Assembly (NCBI GenBank): GCA_963978895.1
Contig: OZ022242.1
Coordinates: 36,924,924 to 36,988,923, forward strand
Reading direction: 5' to 3'
Origin: Erpobdella octoculata
Lineage: Eukaryota; Annelida; Clitellata; Hirudinida; Erpobdellidae
Length of the DNA stretch: 64,000 nt
Below, piece after piece: positions 9,801 through 17,659 of the stretch. A program made the translations under genes and the position numbers. The notes beneath the pieces are model-generated. The model did not search any database. It was not told where the DNA came from and worked only from the letters and a program-made list of their open reading frames with translations. Position 1 is the stretch's first letter. Every line of letters starts with the position of its first letter.

Positions 9801-12086
9801 AAGTAATAATATTACTAAACAAATTCAGCGCAGGTCATTTTCAACACTGTTCAGTGCTTGCTGGGCAGCTCGTGCCTGATGAGCCACCTTATAGAGGGAA
9901 CGTTGGTTAAGTTGTCTTGAAATGGGTCATGATTGATAAGGGCTCTGGTTAAGCGTTCACCTGTTGGCCTAAAAGTCGGTAAAGTCCGTAAAAGGTGTGG
10001 AGAGGCAGACACCATAAGCAACTGAGTGTATGTACCTAATTGTTCTAGTGGTTCTCACACAAGCTTCATTCTCCTGAAGCACTCTAAACATTGTTAGTTT
10101 AAGTGTATCTCTTATTTTTGAGCCACAGTCAGCATTTAGTATTTAGCAGTTTAAAAACAATTCATTCCATGCTTTTTGTTATTATTCAGGAGCAAAACAG
10201 TTCACATCAATGTCTATTCACGAATACAATACATGAAAACATAGAAAATTGGAAATGGTCAGCAGAAGGAATGTCATTGGCATGGTATGACAGTGAAAAA
10301 AATGAAGTTGAATGTCTCAGCGATCATCTTACAGTTTTTGCAGTTTTCGCTGTAAGAGTTTTGAAAATATTAATTTTAATTGAATTTTGTTTCATATGCT
10401 TACTTTTAAATAATATAATTAGTTTTTAATCAAAATTTAAGAATAAAATTTTTAATAAAAATTGTATCACTGCTAGGGTTATACTGATACTAAAGAAAAA
10501 GAGGAGACTAAAATATTGAGTGTGATAACAATTATAGGAGCTACACTTTCAATTGTTTCTCTTGTACTTGTTTTGCTGGGTCAACTGATTTTCAGGTTCA
10601 TTTTTGTGTACAAGTAAATATCAGTTGATTATTTTTAACAAGTTTGAATATAAACTTTGGCAGAACTTATAAAAGGATTCAGTTTCAAAAAGCTCTGCTC
10701 AATCTTGCTGTGGCTTTGATTATTGTAAATCTTTTGATATTATTTGGATTAGATAAAACTAAAAACAATGATCTATGCATGGCTGTAGCAATATCTTTGC
10801 ATTATTTTCTTCTTTCTTCATTTTCTTGGATGCTCGTTGAAGCTGTTCTTCAATATTACATGTTTGTCAAAGTCTTCAATACTCACATTGATCGATTTTT
10901 CTGGAAAGTAACACTACCTGCTTGGGGTAAATTCAGAAAAACTTGTTATTGATTTTAGAAAGTAAACAAAAACTTGGCTTCCAAAAAATGGAGCTCATTA
11001 CTAGTGTAATTGTTTTAATAAAGGACTTCCAGCCTTGGCTGTCTCAATATCTGTGGCAGCTGGCTCTAAATTTTATGGAGGAGAAAACAAAAAATAGTAA
11101 TTTTTAATATTATATAAATATAGAACATGTTAGTAGTAAAAACTGATTTAGTTGATATTAAACAAGTAAAGGAAAAAACGAATTTTTTAACACAAACTTT
11201 AACTTCAAATACCCTCGATTTAGAAATAAGAAAGATGTTCAAGATAAATTTTTTTTTATTGAATTATGTATTGTCAGCCAATATAAAGCTATGCTAAAAG
11301 TTTCAGCTTCCTAGCTAGTCAAAAAGCTGGTTAAATTTTACTTGCACGATTTGCGTACAGAGAAAGTCACACACAAACAGAGATTGTAACCTAAATAAAA
11401 GTTTGTAAAAAAAATTACGAACTTTAGTTATAATAAACTGTAGTTATTAATTTATTTGATATTTAAAATAAACAAAAATGTAAGAACTATAGTTATAATA
11501 AATTGTAGTTATAATTTTATATCAGTTTTTCATTTTTGCATTTCAGCTGCTGGTTGGAAAAACCAGCTGTCCATTTTGCTTTCCTGTTACCACTCGGCAT
11601 TATACAATTCATCAATTTTATATTATTTATAATCATTATTAGGAGTATTGCTAATTTGAAAAAAAATCCAAATAATAAGTCTGACGAGCATCTAACTAGC
11701 ATTCAAGTTAAAGCGGGGATGTGCTGTTTTGTTGTCATGGGTGATTTTGATATGTTATTGTTGCTATAAATGGTTTTTTATTGTTTTAAAATTTTATTAT
11801 ATTTTTTATTTTAGGTCTGACATGGAGTTTTGCTCTTTTCTCGTTTGGCGAAGTGGCTCTCGTTATGCAATATCTGTTTACAATTTTCAACTCGTTACAA
11901 GGCTTTTTCATCTTAGTTCTTTTCAACTTACGATATGAGCCACTTAGAAATGCATGGATTAGTTACTACCAAAGACACCGAACTCCCAGAAAATGGTTTA
12001 GAGATTTAACAAAAAGCCTGTCAAGAGAAAGTAGTGAAAGACCGACAACGAGCTTCAGAGATGTCGGTGGTCCTGTTTTCCTTTAG
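841..12086 (+). CDS. Adhesion GPCR with WSC, EGF, F-type lectin, WSC, EGF, GAIN-GPS and 7TM domains
   Basis: Twenty-two exons: 841-1083, 1160-1286, 1427-1567, 1645-1887, 2040-2327, 2412-2528, 3604-3732, 3796-3941, 4023-4149, 4716-4841, 6890-6991, 7077-7225, 7291-7434, 7497-7591, 7688-7956, 9304-9485, 10190-10351, 10477-10595, 10643-10926, 11024-11096, 11547-11740, 11815-12086. They sum to 3732 nt (1243 aa). Order: signal peptide; WSC (GCF...FAALK, CYCGNQF, CGGNNAYSIY); Cys-rich EGF-like; F-type lectin (about 171-347; NVAFNQAAEQSS, LAVDEN, WLSVDL); EGF; calcium-binding EGF (DVDEC); second WSC plus EGF-like; a Trp-Pro hormone-receptor-like segment (563-646); GAIN; GPS (HLT at 922-924, predicted cleavage L/T); seven TM helices ending YLFTIFNSLQGFFI. 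Likely a surface receptor sensing glycans or matrix and signalling through the tethered TVFAVFA segment; the ligand is unknown. Exon boundaries are by eye; exon 16 start and exon 5 are the least certain. Confidence 0.85.
2663..3520. mobile_element. Foldback-like element I with GGACAAAATGTC minisatellite arms (intron 6)
   Basis: The left arm (2663-2935) is a run of about 16-bp units, ggacaaaatgtcataa with later gtcgcgg/gtcgttgg variants. The right arm (about 3410-3520) carries the same motif inverted (catgacattttgtcc). The outer ends also pair: atgat..gg..ggac on the left against the reverse complement of gtcctagagccctaatcat on the right. The middle (2940-3410) is AT-rich and has no ORF. Each unit is itself a small inverted repeat (GACA-AAA-TGTC). 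I could not define a target-site duplication. Confidence 0.6.
4252..4491. mobile_element. Mariner-like MITE (intron 9)
   Basis: A roughly 240-bp element with terminal inverted repeats: left cagagtgggccaaaaaaagt, right ending actttttttgagccaccctc. TA dinucleotides flank both ends (4250-4251 and 4492-4493), as expected for Tc1/mariner insertion. It contains no ORF. The repeats match with a few mismatches and one indel, so the copy is old. Confidence 0.6.
5127..6545. mobile_element. Foldback-like element II with GGACTATTCATCAA minisatellite arms (intron 10)
   Basis: The left arm (5127-5296) and right arm (6373-6545) are each about 170 bp of 13-15-bp units (ggactattcatcaa, ggactgttcatcaa, ggacggttcatcat). 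Reverse-complementing the right arm gives the same order of variant units as the left, including the unique ggacggttcatcataagg unit followed by ggactgttcatcta. The arms are therefore true colinear inverted repeats, not two independent minisatellites. The 1.07-kb middle has no recognisable transposase and carries a GGGAGC-rich repeat at 6110-6245. Confidence 0.65.
6110..6245 (+). repeat. GGGAGCG-rich dispersed repeat, copy 1
   Basis: A purine-rich block of variants of gggagcgg/gagagcaagcggg/acgggaacgagag, ending in cctctaaaatccccggacaa. The same purine block followed by the CTCTAAAA-(C)CCCGG end occurs inverted at 12742-12905 and direct at 53040-53155. The sharp shared end suggests the terminus of an unidentified mobile element. 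Confidence 0.6.
8023..9261. mobile_element. Non-autonomous or decayed hAT DNA transposon (intron 15)
   Basis: The element begins cagtggcagatcca and ends tggatccaccactg, giving 14-bp imperfect terminal inverted repeats of the common invertebrate hAT type. The flanking 8 bp are identical on both sides, TTGATTTG at 8015-8022 and 9262-9269. This is the duplication length expected for hAT elements. No open transposase frame spans the interior, so it is either internally deleted or eroded. It lies between exons 15 and 16 of the adhesion GPCR and does not disturb either splice site. Confidence 0.85.
11173..11410 (+). repeat. Unclassified interspersed repeat, copy A (intron 20)
   Basis: About 240 bp similar to 53603-53868. 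The shared core includes atataaagctatgct, agtttcagcttcctagctag, tcaaaaagctggttaaattt and acagagattg, ending aataaaagttt. It shows no ORF and no obvious terminal repeats. The two copies differ by substitutions and small indels, so neither is recent. Confidence 0.75.
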
Positions 12087-12222
12087 GAACACAATCATTG
12101 AAGGATGCGATAGATAACAATGCAAAATTTAATTGACGTTTAAATGTTTAAAATGCATGCAGCTTTGAATGGAAAATATTTCTGGTGTTTCTAGATAACC
12201 TACTTTTTGATGTTCTTCTTTG

Positions 12223-12228
12223 AATAAA
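12223..12228 (+). terminator. Polyadenylation signal of the adhesion GPCR gene
   Basis: AATAAA lies 137 nt after the stop codon (TAG, 12084-12086), the first canonical signal downstream. Confidence 0.6.
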
Positions 12229-12617
12229 ACCTTTTGGTGTTAATACTATATAATCTGTTTTTATAAAGTACTCGTTATAATGTTAGATTAAAATTTTTCA
12301 GTCTATGTTTAGACAAATCGCCATATTTTTTATTTATTTTTAAATTATTTTATATATAGTTATAATATATGTCGGATATCTCTTATAACATAATATTAAC
12401 AGCATTGTATTGTTTATTCAAATGAAAAAATCGGAATGAGATTTAGGACCTCCAATGAAGAAAGCGAATTTTTTTATCATTTTTACTTTATAAAAAATAC
12501 ATTTTTTTTTAAAACAACGTTATTCTTGCGCACTAAAAAGTATAAAATAATATTCCTATGAGCCTGGCAGAATGTCTGAACAGCTTGGTCACATTATATG
12601 GTAACATACTTTATAAC

Positions 12618-12741
12618 AGTTTCTAATTCATACAAAACGAAAAAACGTTGGGTGCATTTTTTTTTTACAAATATTTGTTTTTCAAAAGTTTTGATGCTGT
12701 ATATGCGTCCTACGTTTTTCGTTGTATATGAATTAGAAACT
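12618..12741. repeat. Imperfect 40-bp inverted repeat
   Basis: The left arm (12618-12657, agtttctaattcatac...) matches the reverse complement of the right arm (12703-12741) with few mismatches, around a 45-bp T-rich loop. It abuts the GGGAGCG repeat copy at 12742, so both may belong to one element. Confidence 0.6.
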
Positions 12742-12905
12742 CTTGTCCGGGGTTTTTAGAGGTTTTTCTATCGTTTTTCTCTCTCGTTTCCGTTTCCTTT
12801 CCCGCTTGCTCTCCCGCTCCCGGTCACTTTCCCGTTCCCGCTAGCTTTCCCGTTCTCGCTCATTCTCCAATTCCCGTTTCCCCTCTCTCTCCCGTTCCTG
12901 TTTCC
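12742..12905 (-). repeat. GGGAGCG-rich dispersed repeat, copy 2 (inverted)
   Basis: Pyrimidine-rich on the + strand (cccgctccc, cccgttcccgc), preceded by cttgtccggggtttttagag. That is the reverse complement of the CTCTAAAAACCCCGGACAAG end seen in copies 1 and 3. Confidence 0.6.
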
Positions 12906-13083
12906 GTAAAACTATTATTGCATTTAGAAATCGATTTGCATAATTTAGAAATATAAAGTGTGTTTTTTAATTTTCAATTGTTAAAAACTTTAACAATCCT
13001 TCAGGACTGACTAATGACTATACTTACAAGTTGGAACGCGAACTGTTGAAATTTGGTGGTCCACCCGCTTGATTATCTGTCTG

Positions 13084-13548
<465 letters not shown>

Positions 13549-13605
13549 GATAAATGTTGTTTGATTTTAAATAGGTTTTTATTAATGAAAACGTACGATA
13601 AACGT

Positions 13606-13611
13606 TTTATT
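13606..13611 (-). terminator. Polyadenylation signal of the MIP-like gene
   Basis: AATAAA on the minus strand, 71 nt after the TAA of the neuropeptide precursor. Confidence 0.5.
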
Positions 13612-13681
13612 TTAAAAAATATATTTTAATTCTAAATAATTTTGAAAAAAAAACATGTCAATTATTTATAAAAAAAAAAAA

Positions 13682-14029
13682 TTATCCCCAGATGCGGAAA
13701 GAGTCTGTGTTCCAATTTCCAACCCCGGCCTGAGAAGATGGTCTTTTGATCGCCTTACCACTAGCAGCTGAAATTCTTCTATTCCCATAGTCGTTGGATA
13801 TGTTTTGACCATCTTTCAGCTCGGCCCAGATTGTTTTCCTGCTGTTCTGACCCGGTAGTAAGATGACTATAGGGGTCTCCTGAAAATCCCCGTTGAGGCG
13901 TTCAATCGTCTCTGCGAGATCTTCGGTGGGGAAGTACTGTCTTGGATGGCCGAGAGTGATGCAGTCAGTACCGAACCACAGAAGACCAAACACGAGACAT
14001 ATGATTCTAGTTAGTTGCGCTGTAAGCAT
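13682..14029 (-). CDS. Neuropeptide precursor with one MIP (allatostatin B)-like amidated peptide
   Basis: A 115-aa ORF with a true ATG at 14029. Residues 1-23 are a clear signal peptide (Arg then a hydrophobic core, IICLVFGLLWF). Dibasic sites follow: RK, RR (GNRR) and KR (AIKR). The C-terminal peptide after KR is PSSQAGVGNWNTDSFRIWG, with the stop straight after Gly, so it would be released as an amidated ...NWNTDSFRIW-NH2. The W-N-x-x-S-x-R-[IV]-W-amide pattern matches annelid myoinhibitory peptides as I recall them. Annelid MIP precursors normally carry many copies; this has one. A TTTTATATTTTAG acceptor-like site just upstream (around 14072) suggests a 5'UTR intron. The family is an inference from motif; the secreted amidated-peptide nature is well supported. 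Confidence 0.7.
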   Translation of the reverse strand: MLTAQLTRIICLVFGLLWFGTDCITLGHPRQYFPTEDLAETIERLNGDFQETPIVILLPGQNSRKTIWAELKDGQNISNDYGNRRISAASGKAIKRPSSQAGVGNWNTDSFRIWG

Positions 14030-15195
14030 TGTTGTTGATGATCCTGTGGCTGTTTGGTAATCTCAAACTAAAATATAAAAACTAAAAAATGTATTTCAAT
14101 TATCATTATTATATTTAATTTTATTATTGGTATTATTAGTCATTTATCATTATTATTTATATTAATTTTGGTATTGTTGTTATAACTGTTTTGCAATACA
14201 ATTCAAAACAATACAACTGTCATATATAGCGTAGCGACACGCTTAAACAAAACTAGAAACTTGCACAAATCTACTTTATTCATATCTTTAATTGCATTTT
14301 TTCAAATAAAAAAAAAGTTATTTATCTGATTAATAGAATTCTAATTAATAAAAAAATATATTTGAAGTCAAATGTTCGAATAAGATTTTAATAAACGAAA
14401 AGTATATTTGAAATAAACCGTACGTTTAAGATTTCTCTTCAGAACGACTTCGCTTGCAAATCTTCTGGAAGTCTGAGAAACTTGTCGCATTTTTATAGAA
14501 AACAGCAGTGGTTTTGACGGAGTATTGCAGCTGTGTCGTCCTTTGTTCGGGAGACGGGAGGGCGATGTACATTAATAGCTTTTTTCTCATAACTGAATGA
14601 TTTAAAGAAAAGAATATAATGAAAGTTTTTTTTATTAAATACGCGAAGCTTGTTTATTTTTTAATTTGATTTTTTTTTTGAATAGAGAAATGCTTTGCGA
14701 AACTTCTACTTTTAAGAATATGCATTAATTTTTATCCCTACTCAACGGTAAGCAAAAGCTCGTTATGATTCAGCGTCAATCAATCGTGTAAATCTGCCCT
14801 TTCTACCAAATTTCGTTTGGAGGAGGGGTCAACCTCCCCCCAACCCTCCAAAATGATGCCTCTGTCTAGCCCATTTTCTCTGTTATTTTATTCTTCTGAA
14901 TCACTCACTGATTTTCAACACGGGCAGACACTTCATGCCCAAAAGACCTCCATAAATGACGTCACGCGATTGGGGAAAGAAGGGGTCACACATTTGTGAT
15001 GATGCGTGTGCGTGACGACGGGGAGTCCACGATATGTGAAGTACGTTAAAATGAATTTGAGTTTTGACTTTTAACTGTTTCAGTCCCCCCCACCCGAATT
15101 CTTGTCACTGAGTCACATTACGAAAAGGTTTATTAAAAGTGGCTCTGCCTTTCGTTCAAAGCTTCACTGTTAAACATCAGAGAAGGTGGTGGTGG

Positions 15196-15260
15196 TGGTG
15201 TTGCGGTAAAGCGTCCGTCTGCCGGCTTGCAGGTCGACGGTTCGAATCTTTCCAGTGTCA
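15196..15260 (+). repeat. tRNA-like (SINE head) sequence with pol III boxes
   Basis: An A-box-like ttgcggtaaagcg (15201-15213) and a B box ggttcgaatc (15239-15248, consensus GGTTCGANTCC) are spaced 26 bp apart. The stem-loops of a functional tRNA are poor, so a tRNA-derived SINE 5' region is more likely than a tRNA gene. The downstream body cannot be delimited. Confidence 0.45.
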
Positions 15261-15909
15261 CCAGCTTAACTCCTCTAAGCAAGAAATTTAGTCTCATAGC
15301 TCGGGTTGAGTCTCTTGCGGAAATAACTCCTTTCACTAGCATTGAAAACAAAACAGAAGATGCCACAATCTATAAGTTAATTGGGACTCAAGGTGATTTT
15401 TAGCGCATTTTTGAAAACTTGTTTCTAAAAAGGAGCTTACTAATACTAATATTACTAATACACATTGATCGACTGGCCGGTGAGGAGAATAAACTCTGGA
15501 CCAGCTCAGAGAATTGGGTTTTTTGCATTAGATTTGTGTCACAAAGTTATTCCGATGGTGGCTTTTTTATTTTCTCACTTGTTATTATTTGTTTCTTAGG
15601 TACGAAACTAAATATTTATACCTTTCAGTTACTTTTTAAAGCCAATACTAATAAATTTGAAATACTGATAAAATTAGTCAATCAAACTTTAAAACTGATG
15701 CGCTCGGTTATGTCCCTTCGATACAAAAACAAACTTTTGCAATTGTTTTCATTTATAACCACTTTTTCTTTTAAATATACCATTTAGGGAAGAACTAAAC
15801 ATTTTGTGACATCAAATTAATTTGGAGTCTCTGATTTTTTGTGACGACGTTTGACAAAAAAAGGGGGAGGGTGGATACAAAAATTGGCCAATATCATGCG
15901 AGGTCTCTC

Positions 15910-15993
15910 ACAGATGGTCCCCAAGCACTCACAGATGGTCCCCAAGCACTCACAGATGGTCCCCAAGCACTCACAGATGGTCCCCAAGCACTC
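15910..15993. repeat. 21-bp tandem repeat, four copies
   Basis: Four essentially perfect copies of acagatggtccccaagcact plus one base. The short, homogeneous array suggests recent expansion. Confidence 0.9.
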
Positions 15994-16347
15994 ATGTAAA
16001 TTTGGTTGACTTCTGCCAATGATAGATTCATCTCAAACTCTTTTTCTGCTCAAGCTTTTCGAATTCACCTGATCTTTCTTTCACAGAGGCATATTCTGTG
16101 AAAATCTGTCACCATATATAAAGACTACCTTCGTGCCATTAATTTCAACTTTTTTTTTTGGTCGTTATTGATAGCTGTTGGACGAAATCGGAGTCTCAGG
16201 GGGTAGGCCGTAAAAATGGAAATCTTTTCATGTCTTCACTCATGCCGTATTTATATTATCTACAAAATCGTCTTCAAGGCGGGAGCAAACCACGGACCAC
16301 CTCGATGTAATGATGACACTTAAATAACTACCGAGGGTATAATAACA

Positions 16348-16462
16348 ATGATCAGAATTCGGTGAAATTTTTTGACCAAATTTAAAAAAAATTCAAGGAT
16401 CTTGTAGGGGTATTGGTACATTTGTACTGTAAAGTCATAAAATTTCATCCAATTCTGATCAT
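16348..16462. repeat. 26-bp inverted repeat
   Basis: atgatcagaattcggtgaaa... at 16348-16373 pairs with the complement of ataaaatttcatccaattct... at 16437-16462, with a few mismatches and a 63-bp spacer. Possibly a small foldback element or hairpin. Confidence 0.5.
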
Positions 16463-16834
16463 GGGTGTAGCAGGGGCAGCTTTTCAAAATAACTCTGGGA
16501 GTCGTTTTTGACCCCAGTGGTAGTTGCAGGGTTAATTTAATAAAAAAAGTTTAACGATTAAACTGAAATGACAAAACGTGTTAAATCAGTCTGGATTTAT
16601 TCAAAAATCAATTCTTTTCATCGATGTTTAAATGCCAGAATTTAAAATTTAAATTCGTTTGAGAGCTTCGATCATTTCTTCAATTCTTTTCATCGTTGTT
16701 TTAATGCCAGCCAACTGTTAAGGGGGTTTGAAAGACAGCAAGTTTATTTAACTATAATCCTCACGATTTACATCTACATTACATTTACAGATCGTGATCG
16801 TCATCATCACTATCACTATTATCATCATCATCAT

Positions 16835-17237
16835 TGTCACGCCCGCGTAAACGCAGGTGCGTGCCTGGATCTAACTTTGGGATTTCCGGCGCAGGCGGTG
16901 CATCGGGTATTGCACAACGTTGCGTGTTTGGATTGTTGCGCGAATATTTGAACGTTTAAGCCTGTAGCCTGTAGCCTGGAGGGCTTGTATTTATAAGGCT
17001 GTCGCGAACTACTTGGTCCCTTCTTCTTGTTCCTGCTTCTTGTTCGCCATTGTTCGCCATTGCTTGATCGAAGTTGAAACTGTTTTTTGTATCTGTCGCG
17101 TCGTTTGATAAAGTTTTCGAACTGTACTCGTTAATAAAACATCTAATACTGTTAAAGAGTGTCTTAAACTTTATTTAGACTCAACTTTTCTCCAGTTCTG
17201 TTTGAATATCGACTATCGCAAAGGCGAAGTCGTGACA
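16835..17237 (+). repeat. 5' LTR
   Basis: 403 bp, TG...CA ends. It holds a TATA-like tatttataa (16988-16996) and AATAAA (17133-17138), which mark a probable U3/R arrangement with transcription starting near 17020. Confidence 0.95.
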
Positions 17238-17247
17238 GAAGATTTTT

Positions 17248-17265
17248 TGGTGGCAGCGGTGGGAT
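17248..17265 (+). other. Primer binding site (tRNA-Leu type)
   Basis: TGGTGGCAGCGGTGGGAT starts 10 nt after the 5' LTR. It is complementary to a 3' end ATCCCACCGCTGCCA plus CCA, which is how I remember animal tRNA-Leu(AAG) ending. The 18-nt match is a typical PBS length. Confidence 0.8.
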
Positions 17266-17659
17266 AGTCAGTCGATACACCGATCAGTTTTGGGTGAGAT
17301 TCGTCCTGGGCGATAGAGTTCATCGAGTTGGTGAAGTTCTATCGAGTTTGGTGATCTAACGACTTTGGCGGTATCCAGTGGTTTTGGCGGGATCAGCGGG
17401 ATTCGACCGGGATCTGCAAAACCGACCAGGGATTCGACGCAAATCGACCAGATCAAGGAGGATCCTCACCGAAAGATCGACGATTGACGATTCAGTGCTG
17501 GAGAAAGAGTCCGGACAGTTTCAGACCGTTCAGTTCGACCACGTGGCGACATCCATTTCGCAAGGAGGGCCGATCCACATCTCAGGTTAGAGATTTTATC
17601 GTTGCCGGATTGCCCAGTTAGGTTTTTCTTTCTTTTTCTGCGTAGTAGGTTTCATAAAT

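Larger units (their letters stand above)
14030..16834. other. Intergenic: no gene recognised; tRNA-like repeat, 21-bp tandem, inverted repeat
   Basis: AT-rich DNA with stops in all frames. It contains a tRNA-like segment (15196-15260), four copies of a 21-bp unit (15910-15993), a 26-bp inverted repeat (16348-16462) and an ATC microsatellite (about 16796-16834) into which the LTR retrotransposon inserted. Confidence 0.65.

Noticed and set aside
15196..15260. A functional tRNA gene
   Set aside because: A and B boxes are present, but acceptor and anticodon stems do not pair convincingly; a SINE head is more likely.
15419..15787. ORF beginning with a hydrophobic stretch resembling a signal peptide
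   Set aside because: The first codon is TTG, there is no upstream ATG in frame, and the body shows no recognisable domain or dibasic sites.
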